Assembly (NCBI GenBank): GCA_017408625.1
Contig: JAFQUG010000098.1
Location: forward strand, 1 to 5,571
Source: Clostridia bacterium
GTDB taxonomy: Bacteria > Bacillota_A > Clostridia > Oscillospirales > CAG-272
Direction of reading: 5' to 3'
DNA: 5,571 nucleotides
The position numbers were made by a program, and so were the translations under genes. Position 1 is the stretch's first letter. The number at the start of each line of letters is the position of its first letter. The notes beneath the pieces were generated by a model. The model ran no database searches and was not told the DNA's origin. It saw only the letters and a list, made by a program, of their open reading frames with translations. Positions 1-5,318 of this stretch are shown one piece after another.

Positions 1-37
1 TAAGTGCCTTAGCTTTTCACTAAGGAACGAGTCGCAC
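1..37 (-). mobile_element. Probable 5' end of a group II intron interrupting recD2 (partial)
   Basis: Read on the minus strand, the recD2 frame stops resembling the family after base 38, and the next bases are GTGCGACTCG. GUGYG is the conserved first five nucleotides of bacterial group II introns. A short hairpin follows: CCTTAG (25-20), loop TGAAAAG, CTAAGG (12-7), compatible with an early domain I helix. The intron would be in the sense orientation. The exon ends 'GGC AGT G', and the RecD family expects Ser-Glu-aromatic here, so a 3' exon starting 'AR' would restore a Glu codon after splicing. Only 37 nt are visible, so intron class, maturase and EBS sequences cannot be read. The last exon bases (about 43-38) would be the IBS1 candidate. 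Alternatives are another insertion element, a true frameshift or deletion, or an assembly join. Confidence 0.68.
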
Positions 38-2090
38 CACTGCCCTGGCTCTTATGTACCGTGATGGCGTACGCATGCTCCAGATCCTCCAGCGAGGAAA
101 ATTCATACTCGACCAAGCGGTCGTCAAATTCGATCTCCATCATGCGATCCGACGGATGAATACGACGGATCACGCCCATGTCGCCATTAAAAATGCCGCT
201 GCCCTGCGTGCCGTCGGTCTTTTCCCATACCACGTCGTAATTATTTCTGACCTGCATGACACGATCCCCCTCACGGAATACCGAGTCGCGGAAGGTATGC
301 TCGCGCTTGCCCTTTTCGGGCGGATTCATACGACTTTGCAAAAGCAGATTGAGGTGGTCGGTGCCGCCCTCACCGCGTCGCGAGGGCGTGATGATCTGCG
401 TGCCGGTACGCGCCATTTCCCCATACGTGCGCGGCAGGCGGATCTGATACAGGTCTGCCACCGTGACCGCGATCTCGGCATCCGTCCTGCGCGGCAGGAA
501 GAAAAAGTCGTTATCCTTGACCGAAAGGTCGGGCATAAGCCCTTTATTGATGGCGTGCGCGTTGGTGACGATCAGCGATTTCTGCGCCTGGCGGAAGATC
601 TCATCCAGGCACACCGTGGAAAAGCGACCGCTTTCGATCAGATCGTGCAGCACGTAGCCCGCACCAACACTGGGCAGCTGATCCGCGTCACCGATCAGAA
701 TAAATCTCGCGCCCGGCTTGACCGCCTTGAGCAAATGGCACATCAGCGCGTTGTCCACCATGGACGCCTCGTCCACGATGATCACGTTCTCGTCCAGCAG
801 ATCCTGCTGATTCTTGCGGAACTTGCCGCCGTCCGCGTCATCGCCCGAAAATTCCATTTCCAGCAGTCTGTGAATGGTCTTTGCTTCGGTCTGCGTGGAC
901 TCGGACAATCGCTTTGCGGCTCTGCCCGTGGGCGCGGCAAGTGCGACCTTGTGCCCCATGCCGTCAAAAATATCAATCAGCGCGCGCACGACCGTGGTTT
1001 TACCCGTACCCGGGCCACCCGTCAGGATCATGACGCCGCTTTCCAACGCTGCGTAAATTGCCTTTTTCTGCATATTCGCGTACTGCATGCCGTTTTTGCG
1101 CTCCTCGTTGGCAATAAAGGCGTGCACGTCACCCGCATGGATCGCAGGACAAAGCTTATCAAGCAGCACCAATTTCTCGGCTATATACACCTCCTGGGCG
1201 TACACGCGCGAGTCGTACAGGTACTGCGTGCCGTCAAACATGGAATAACACACGCGATTGTCGCCAAGCAGGCGGCTGAGTGCCTCGTTGGTTCTCTCCT
1301 CATCCGTACCCAGCAGCCTTGCAGCCCCCGCGACAAGCTTATCGCGCGGCAGGCAAACGTGACCGTTCTGCGCGGCATTGGAGCGCAGCATATACAAAAT
1401 GCCGCTCTTGATGCGCTCCTCGTGATCGGATGCGATACCAAGGCTTTGCGCCATGGCGTCCGCACGCTCAAAGCCGATGCCCTCGACCTCGTTACAAAGT
1501 CTGTACGGGTTGGCGCGTGCGATATCCACCGCAGCACTGCCCCATTGCTTATAGATGCGAACAGTCAGCGCCGCTCCGAAATAATCTCTGAAAAACATCA
1601 TGGCACTGCGGATCCCGGATTTTTCATTGAAATCCTTCCCGATCTCGCGCGCCTTTTTGAGCGTGATGCCCGAGATCTCGGCCAGCCACTCGGGGTGCTT
1701 TTCCATGATCTCAAGCGTCTCCTCGCCGTATTTGGCCACGATCTTTTGCGCGGTCTTGGGGCCGACGCCCTTGATCGCGCCCGAGGCTAAATACCGCAGA
1801 ATGGCAGATGCATCCGCAGGCATTTCGCGCTCGTAGGATTCCACGCGGAACTGCGTCCCGTATTTTGGGTTGTGCACCCACTTGCCGTACGCATTGATGC
1901 GGTCACCCTCGGCAATATACGGCATGGTGCCCACGATGGTGATCAGCTCGTCGTCATCCGTGCCAAAGTCGCAAATGGCATAGCCGTTGTCCTCGTTGGC
2001 ATAGATCACGTGCTCCACACTGCCCGACAGCTTGATAAGTCCCCGCTCGTCGGTCTCCTGCTCTTGCATCAGCTCGTCCTTCTCCTGCAT
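9..2090 (-). CDS. recD2: RecD2 (YrrC-type) SF1B DNA helicase, 5' exon, interrupted in motif V
   Basis: ATP-dependent 5'-3' DNA helicase of the RecBC-independent RecD2 family, which acts in DNA repair and replication-fork maintenance. The start at 2090 is set by AAAGGAG (2104-2098) with a 7-nt spacer; an in-frame ATG further upstream (2240) would run through the preceding gene. Visible parts: N-terminal OB-like region (about 15-90), helix-hairpin-helix elements (GAIKGVGPKTAQKIV at 104-118; VEGIGFERADAMA at 202-214), Walker A GGPGTGKTT (358-366), motif Ia APTGRAAKRL (386-395), Walker B IIVDEASMVD (437-446), motif III GDADQLPSVGAG (467-478), EIFRQ (497-501), and motif V AITVHKSQGS (675-684). Homology ends at base 38-39. 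Nine unrelated residues (GATRSLVKS) then reach a TAA at 11-9. Motif VI (the TRAR-type arginine motif) and the C-terminus, usually about 60 residues or more, are missing. The best explanation is an intron at the break; otherwise this is a truncated pseudogene. Confidence 0.93.
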   Translation of the reverse strand: MQEKDELMQEQETDERGLIKLSGSVEHVIYANEDNGYAICDFGTDDDELITIVGTMPYIAEGDRINAYGKWVHNPKYGTQFRVESYEREMPADASAILRYLASGAIKGVGPKTAQKIVAKYGEETLEIMEKHPEWLAEISGITLKKAREIGKDFNEKSGIRSAMMFFRDYFGAALTVRIYKQWGSAAVDIARANPYRLCNEVEGIGFERADAMAQSLGIASDHEERIKSGILYMLRSNAAQNGHVCLPRDKLVAGAARLLGTDEERTNEALSRLLGDNRVCYSMFDGTQYLYDSRVYAQEVYIAEKLVLLDKLCPAIHAGDVHAFIANEERKNGMQYANMQKKAIYAALESGVMILTGGPGTGKTTVVRALIDIFDGMGHKVALAAPTGRAAKRLSESTQTEAKTIHRLLEMEFSGDDADGGKFRKNQQDLLDENVIIVDEASMVDNALMCHLLKAVKPGARFILIGDADQLPSVGAGYVLHDLIESGRFSTVCLDEIFRQAQKSLIVTNAHAINKGLMPDLSVKDNDFFFLPRRTDAEIAVTVADLYQIRLPRTYGEMARTGTQIITPSRRGEGGTDHLNLLLQSRMNPPEKGKREHTFRDSVFREGDRVMQVRNNYDVVWEKTDGTQGSGIFNGDMGVIRRIHPSDRMMEIEFDDRLVEYEFSSLEDLEHAYAITVHKSQGSGATRSLVKS

Positions 2091-2097
2091 TTTGCAT

Positions 2098-2104
2098 CTC
2101 CTTT
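2098..2104 (-). promoter_or_regulatory. Shine-Dalgarno fixing the recD2 start
   Basis: AAAGGAG on the minus strand, 7 nt before the ATG at 2090. A second ATG at 2097-2095 is too close to the Shine-Dalgarno and out of frame. This site decides for the shorter protein (MQEKDELMQEQ...) over the longer open frame from 2240, which would overlap the upstream gene. Confidence 0.8.
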
Positions 2105-2115
2105 CCCGATTTTTT

Positions 2116-2152
2116 GCCGAACGGGAGTCGAATTCACGCGACTCCCTTCGGC
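2116..2152. repeat. Long imperfect palindrome between the small ORF and recD2
   Basis: GCCGAA (2116-2121) pairs with TTCGGC (2147-2152), and GGGAGTCG (2123-2130) pairs with CGACTCCC (2139-2146). One C is bulged and the loop is AATTCACG. This gives 14 base pairs, mostly G-C. It starts 5 nt after the stop of the small upstream gene and ends 11 nt before the recD2 Shine-Dalgarno. In the direction of transcription the stem is followed by AAAAAAT rather than T residues, so it is not an ordinary intrinsic terminator. It may be a mRNA-processing or stabilising hairpin, or a copy of a dispersed REP-like palindrome. I cannot tell which from one copy. Confidence 0.65.
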
Positions 2153-2157
2153 CATAT

Positions 2158-2487
2158 TTACCGAATGATCCTGTACTCCGCGCCGTATCTTGCCAACAAC
2201 TCCAGCGTTGCCTCAAAAGGAACACCGTCGCGGCCGACACAGCCGTTCATGAGCGAGACGTCGATCAGCACAATCACCCGCCTTGCCCCTTTACGAAAAA
2301 ATGCGGAATGTGCCTCATGCAACAGCACGTCAAGCATTTCCGCATCTTTTTCATTGTTGAGCTCCACGGCCGCCACCACCTTGCCCGACGAGAAAAAAGC
2401 CTCAAGCGGGAATTTGACAGCACACCAAAGCCCGAAAACCGACAACAGCGACACAGTCACCGCAAAAACGGTTTCAATCATATCCAT
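2158..2487 (-). CDS. Uncharacterised 109-aa protein with N-terminal membrane segment
   Basis: I do not recognise this protein. It begins with a hydrophobic stretch, about residues 4-26 (IETVFAVTVSLLSVFGLW core), with no clear signal-peptidase site, suggesting a membrane anchor. A soluble part of about 80 residues follows. It has a charged helix-like region (NNEKDAEMLDVLLHEAH, 44-60), a basic turn (FRKGARR, 64-70), a buried-strand-like VIVLIDV (71-77), and a final helix-strand unit ending in EYRIIR. The alternation of strands and helices suggests a small alpha/beta fold. The start at 2487 has the Shine-Dalgarno GGGGGTGAT ending 3 nt before the ATG, pairing with the 16S tail in a shifted register. 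It lies 42 nt after metK and 67 nt before recD2, same strand, so probably in the same transcript. Expression is supported by intact length and signals only. Confidence 0.75.
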   Translation of the reverse strand: MDMIETVFAVTVSLLSVFGLWCAVKFPLEAFFSSGKVVAAVELNNEKDAEMLDVLLHEAHSAFFRKGARRVIVLIDVSLMNGCVGRDGVPFEATLELLARYGAEYRIIR

Positions 2488-2492
2488 TTTAT

Positions 2493-2519
2493 CACCCCCG
2501 CACAGTATATGCGCGGGTG
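2493..2519 (-). promoter_or_regulatory. Hairpin enclosing the Shine-Dalgarno of the 109-aa gene
   Basis: On the minus strand CACCCGCGC (2519-2511) can pair with GCGGGGGTG (2501-2493) across a 9-nt loop (ATATACTGT), with a single G-G mismatch. The 3' arm contains the GGGGGTG Shine-Dalgarno of the gene starting at 2487, so the hairpin could limit its translation. Six T residues follow the stem only on the plus strand, where no gene ends, so I do not call it a terminator. No ligand-binding domain is visible. Confidence 0.4.
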
Positions 2520-2529
2520 GATTTTTTGG

Positions 2530-3714
2530 TTAGCCCAACAGCTCTGCTGCCAGTACGGGCGCAAGATCCTTTGCCTCCCAAGGAGCGTCCACGTCTTCTC
2601 TGCCCATGTGACCGTAAGCGGCAACAGCAGAATAGATGGGTCTGCGCAGATCAAAGCGCTTGATGATGGCAGCGGGACGCAGGTCTACGTGACGCAGCAC
2701 CGCCTCGGAGATCTTTTCCTCGTCAACCTTTGCAGTACCGAAGGTGTCAATCATGACGGACACGGGCTTTGCAACACCGATCGCGTATGCAACCTGTACC
2801 TCACACTGATCGGCAAGGCCTGCGGCAACCACGTTCTTTGCAATATATCTTGCAGCATAGGACGCGGAACGGTCCACCTTGGTGGGGTCCTTACCCGAGA
2901 ATGCACCGCCACCGTGGCGTGCATATCCGCCGTATGTATCTACAATAATCTTTCTGCCGGTAAGTCCCGTGTCGCCTGCAGGGCCACCGATGACGAATCT
3001 GCCGGTGGGGTTGACGCAGATCTTGGTGTCCGCGTCGATCAAGCTTGCGGGCACGATGGGCTCGATGACGTGCTTGATCATATCCGCACGGATCTGCTCC
3101 ACCTCTACCTCGGGGCTGTGCTGGGTGGAAATGACCAGCGCATCCACACGAACGGGCTTGCCATCGTGATATTCCACAGTCACCTGGGTCTTGCCGTCGG
3201 GACGCAGATAGGTCAGCATGCCGTTCTTGCGCACCTCGGTCAATCTCATTGCCATCTTGTGTGCAAGAGAAATGGGCAGAGGCATCAGCTCCTCGGTCTC
3301 GTTGCACGCATAGCCGAACATCAGACCCTGGTCGCCCGCACCGGTGTCCAGGCCGTCGGTATCCACGCCCGCCTTAGCCTCCAAGGACTTATCGACGCCC
3401 ATTGCGATATCGGGGCTCTGCTCGTGGATCGAGTTGATTACGGCGCAACTGTCACAGTCAAAGCCATACTTTGCGCGGTCGTAGCCGATCTCGCGTACGG
3501 TCTCTCTGACGATGGTCTGAATGTCTACGTATGCGGAGGTGGTGATCTCACCCATGACGCATACAAGACCGGTGGTAACAAAGGTCTCGCAGGCTACGCG
3601 AGCCATGGGATCGGCTGCCAGCATGCTGTCCAGTACGGCGTCCGAGATTTTGTCACAAATTTTATCGGGATGTCCTTCGGTTACGGATTCGCTTGTAAAC
3701 AGTACTTTTTTCAT
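2530..3714 (-). CDS. metK: S-adenosylmethionine synthetase (methionine adenosyltransferase)
   Basis: Cytosolic enzyme that makes S-adenosylmethionine from methionine and ATP, releasing phosphate and pyrophosphate; it supplies the cell's methyl donor. At 394 residues it has normal family length. Visible signatures: the N-terminal [14 protein letters not shown] (8-21) with catalytic His15 and Mg-binding Asp17, family signature 1 [12 protein letters not shown] (125-136), the adenine/methionine-region segment [21 protein letters not shown] (about 235-254), and signature 2, the P-loop-like GGGAFSGKD (268-276) followed by KVDRSA. All three domains are complete with no frameshift. The start at 3714 follows GAGGG with an 8-nt spacer. 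It sits 36 nt after the COG2426-family gene and 42 nt before the 109-aa gene. No SAM riboswitch is visible in front of it; the leader is too short for one. Confidence 0.98.
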   Translation of the reverse strand: MKKVLFTSESVTEGHPDKICDKISDAVLDSMLAADPMARVACETFVTTGLVCVMGEITTSAYVDIQTIVRETVREIGYDRAKYGFDCDSCAVINSIHEQSPDIAMGVDKSLEAKAGVDTDGLDTGAGDQGLMFGYACNETEELMPLPISLAHKMAMRLTEVRKNGMLTYLRPDGKTQVTVEYHDGKPVRVDALVISTQHSPEVEVEQIRADMIKHVIEPIVPASLIDADTKICVNPTGRFVIGGPAGDTGLTGRKIIVDTYGGYARHGGGAFSGKDPTKVDRSASYAARYIAKNVVAAGLADQCEVQVAYAIGVAKPVSVMIDTFGTAKVDEEKISEAVLRHVDLRPAAIIKRFDLRRPIYSAVAAYGHMGREDVDAPWEAKDLAPVLAAELLG

Positions 3715-3730
3715 GTCAATTCCCTCTTTT

Positions 3731-3759
3731 TATATATCTATTCTTTATTTTCAGATCAA
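3731..3759 (-). promoter_or_regulatory. Candidate internal promoter for metK
   Basis: On the minus strand TTGATC (3759-3754) is separated by 17 bases from TATATA (3736-3731) in an AT-rich stretch. It overlaps the end of the preceding gene and lies just before the metK Shine-Dalgarno. Each hexamer matches the vegetative sigma consensus only partly (about 4 of 6), and the implied leader would be very short. It could give metK expression independent of the FMN-controlled upstream promoter. AT-rich gaps easily produce such matches. Confidence 0.3.
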
Positions 3760-4275
3760 AATGCTCAGCCATTCGATGCCGCTGGCAACGCCAAAGCAGA
3801 GCAAGGACACGACAACGCCTGCGATCATAACGCCAAGCAATGCCGAGAGCATGGCCTTCCAGAAGTTCATGCGGATTGTGGCAGCCACCAGCGAGCCTGT
3901 CCACGCGCCTGTCATGGGCAGCGGGATGGCAACAAACAGGCATACGCCCCAAAAGCCGTAGCGTTGGATCTTGTCCGTGTTTTTCTCCGCCTTGCGTCTG
4001 ATCCACGCTGCTACCGCGCGCACGAATCTGATCGGCATCTTCTCCATCAGGTCAAGCACTTGACGGATCAGCAGCAGAATAAACGGCACGGGGATCATGT
4101 TGCCCACAACTGCCAAGAGATAAGTCAGCCACCAGGGCGTTTGCGGGTCGGTAAACCAACCCAGCGGGATCGCGCCGCGCAGCTCAATGACCGGTACCAT
4201 GGAGCACAGCACGATGCCCAGCTCCTTGCCGCCGCTCATGAGAAAATCCACGAGCGCTTGTTTGATTTCTTCCAT
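3751..4275 (-). CDS. COG2426 / PF06695 small membrane protein ('putative small multi-drug export protein')
   Basis: Integral membrane protein of 174 residues. The family-typical motifs are ELRGAIPLG (31-39) and IPLPMTGAWTGSLVA (117-131), the second in a re-entrant-looking glycine/proline-rich hydrophobic segment. Hydrophobic segments lie at about 15-30, 48-71, 107-131 and 141-165. A basic amphipathic cytoplasmic-looking loop (FVRAVAAWIRRKAEKNTDKI, 84-103) lies between the second and third. The family name implies drug export, but to my knowledge the transport function has not been firmly shown, so the substrate is open. The start at 4275 is chosen for TTGGAGT with a 4-nt spacer before ATG. 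A longer frame to 4359 would overlap ribU and lacks this signal. It lies 31 nt downstream of ribU and 36 nt upstream of metK, so it may share the FMN-responsive leader. Confidence 0.86.
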   Translation of the reverse strand: MEEIKQALVDFLMSGGKELGIVLCSMVPVIELRGAIPLGWFTDPQTPWWLTYLLAVVGNMIPVPFILLLIRQVLDLMEKMPIRFVRAVAAWIRRKAEKNTDKIQRYGFWGVCLFVAIPLPMTGAWTGSLVAATIRMNFWKAMLSALLGVMIAGVVVSLLCFGVASGIEWLSILI

Positions 4276-4306
4276 ATTTACTCCAATATTGATTCCAAAT
4301 ACAGGA

Positions 4307-5023
4307 TTATTCCGCCCACAGATTGACAAACCATTCGGCTTCTCCGCCCAGGATGACAAAGAACAGAATCAGCGAGGCGACCACCAAAGCAAGGCCTGCC
4401 ACCGTGACCAGCGCGTTGGTTTTCTTATCTGCGGCAATTTTGGTTTCCATGCTCACACCGGCGATCTTGACACGCGCATAGCGCAACGCGATGGAAACCG
4501 GTTTATAAAGGATCATGACCAGTGCAGCATTGAGCACCGCCTTGGTCAGATTAAAAGGCAAAATTAAGGTGGGGAGCATTCCCGCAACGGTTGCTACAGT
4601 CACGCCGGGGGTATACAGCGGGACGATCAACAAATTCATGCACAGCATGATGGCTGTCATACTGAAAACTGCTGCCAAAAGGCCTATCACAGCGCCCCAA
4701 AGGTCACGGCGGAAGCGATAGATCAGCGCAGCAACCACGGCAAAGGATGCCGAGGAGACAAAGTCCATCAGGAGTCCGTACACGCCGGTGTCTCCGATCG
4801 TCAAAAATTCAAGCAGAGCCGTCACCGCAGAAATGATCACTGCGGCCAAGGGGCCGAACAAAAGTCCGCCAACCGTGATGATGGCGTCCTTGATATCAAA
4901 GGTCAAAAAGACCACGTTAATACGGAAAAGCGGCATAACCGCAAACGCAAGTGCGCAAAACAGCGCGATCATGACCATGCGCAAAATACGTTCCTTTGCG
5001 CTCGTTCTGTTATTATTTTTCAT
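4307..5023 (-). CDS. ribU: RibU-like riboflavin-specific S component of an ECF transporter
   Basis: Membrane substrate-binding subunit that takes up riboflavin together with a shared energising module (EcfA, EcfA', EcfT), which is not in this window. Length is 238 residues. After a basic N-terminus (MKNNNRTSAKERILRM), hydrophobic helices lie at about 14-32, 45-72, 82-102, 108-135, 143-153 and 160-180. LTFDIKDAIITVGGLLFGP (40-58) and MDFVSSASF (86-94) match the RibU layout. A seventh hydrophobic helix (about 203-226) and the tail EAEWFVNLWAE extend past the usual six-helix S component of about 190-205 residues. The start at 5023 follows GGGGG (5035-5031) with 7 nt spacing; a longer frame to 5143 would run into the riboswitch. 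The FMN riboswitch directly upstream is the main reason for choosing riboflavin over other S-component substrates. Confidence 0.88.
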   Translation of the reverse strand: MKNNNRTSAKERILRMVMIALFCALAFAVMPLFRINVVFLTFDIKDAIITVGGLLFGPLAAVIISAVTALLEFLTIGDTGVYGLLMDFVSSASFAVVAALIYRFRRDLWGAVIGLLAAVFSMTAIMLCMNLLIVPLYTPGVTVATVAGMLPTLILPFNLTKAVLNAALVMILYKPVSIALRYARVKIAGVSMETKIAADKKTNALVTVAGLALVVASLILFFVILGGEAEWFVNLWAE

Positions 5024-5093
5024 AAAAAATCCCCCTTTGATTCGTGGGGGAAAGGACAAATTCGCCCGCACGCGGGCTTGCTTATTCTTTCCC
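5024..5093 (-). promoter_or_regulatory. Expression platform of the FMN riboswitch (Shine-Dalgarno sequestering, switchable)
   Basis: Two exclusive pairings can be read on the minus strand. OFF: TCCCCC (5051-5046) pairs with GGGGGA (5035-5030) across a 10-nt loop, hiding the ribU Shine-Dalgarno; six T residues (5029-5024) follow, so it could also act as a weak terminator. ON: GGGAAAG (5093-5087), the last conserved aptamer bases plus the P1 3' strand, pairs with CTTTCCC (5054-5048), disrupting P1 and freeing the Shine-Dalgarno. FMN binding stabilises P1 and so favours OFF. A separate small hairpin GCCCG-CGTG-CGGGC (5077-5064) lies between them. The conserved-family behaviour is known; this specific switch is inferred from base pairing. 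Confidence 0.65.
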
Positions 5094-5242
5094 ATCCGGA
5101 CTTTCTCGCGTAAGCGAAAGCTTGCGCGTATACCGTCGGTCAAGGAATCTCACCTTGTCGGCTCTTGCCTTTGCAAGAGTTTGCAGACTTTGCGCCATTC
5201 GCATCACTGCCGGTATGGAATTTCACCAATTCTCAAAAATAA
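5082..5242 (-). ncRNA. FMN riboswitch aptamer (RFN element)
   Basis: Cis-acting RNA that binds flavin mononucleotide and represses riboflavin synthesis or uptake genes. Conserved RFN blocks are visible in order on the minus strand: GGTGAAATTCC (5227-5217), then ACCGGCAGTGATG, GTCTGCAAACTC, a variable hairpin CTCTTGC-AAAG-GCAAGAG, GGTGAGATTCC (5154-5144), GACCGACGGTATA (5141-5129), another variable hairpin (about 5127-5106), and GTCCGGATGGGA (5101-5090). P1 is formed by TTATTTTT (5242-5235) with AAGAATAA (5089-5082), including one G-U pair; it is AU-rich and therefore easily switched. The element sits directly in front of ribU. Confidence 0.96.
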
Positions 5243-5244
5243 TC

Positions 5245-5288
5245 AAAATAAAAATATGGGGGATGGGATGAAGCTCATCCCATCCCCC
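5245..5288 (-). terminator. Intrinsic terminator of tuf
   Basis: A perfect 14-bp stem, GGGGGATGGGATGA (5288-5275) with TCATCCCATCCCCC (5271-5258) around a 3-nt loop, is followed by the AT-rich tail ATATTTTTATTTT (5257-5245). It begins 30 nt after the EF-Tu stop codon and is oriented for minus-strand transcription. The tail ends only 2 nt before the first P1 base of the FMN riboswitch. Confidence 0.94.
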
Positions 5289-5318
5289 GAAAATTTTACG
5301 TCAAATTATGAGCGCAAA

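Noticed and set aside
1..37. Terminal inverted repeat of a DNA transposon, or IS200/IS605-type end
   Set aside because: The small hairpin could fit a subterminal palindrome, but the GTGCGAC start, sense orientation and exact restoration of the Glu codon fit a group II intron better. Not fully excluded because only 37 bases are visible.
54..1790. A 578-codon open frame on the plus strand opposite recD2
   Set aside because: It is fully antisense to a gene with clear helicase motifs. The translation is rich in His, Arg and Gln with no recognisable domain, typical of an antisense shadow in GC-rich coding DNA.
2091..2240. Longer N-terminus for RecD2 starting at 2240
   Set aside because: It runs through the preceding gene's end and the palindrome. 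AAAGGAG before 2090 and the normal N-terminal homology favour the shorter form.
2493..2527. Plus-strand intrinsic terminator (GC hairpin followed by six T residues)
   Set aside because: No gene on the plus strand ends here, so the T run is probably a coincidence. In the direction of actual transcription the stem is followed by ATAAAATGG.
3715..3750. SAM riboswitch in front of metK
   Set aside because: The gap is only 36 nt, far too short for any known SAM aptamer, and none of the conserved blocks are present.
2032..4326. A 764-codon open frame on the plus strand across metK and its neighbours
   Set aside because: It runs antisense through four unrelated minus-strand genes and their gaps, and its translation has the composition of reverse-strand noise. 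MetK on the other strand is unmistakable.
4276..4359. Longer N-terminus for the COG2426 protein starting at 4359
   Set aside because: It would overlap the end of ribU and has a polar N-terminus unlike the family. The ATG at 4275 has a good GGAG site.
5024..5143. Longer N-terminus for RibU starting at 5143
   Set aside because: It would translate the riboswitch 3' part and the Shine-Dalgarno. The ATG at 5023 has a well-spaced GGGGG site and gives a normal S-component N-terminus.
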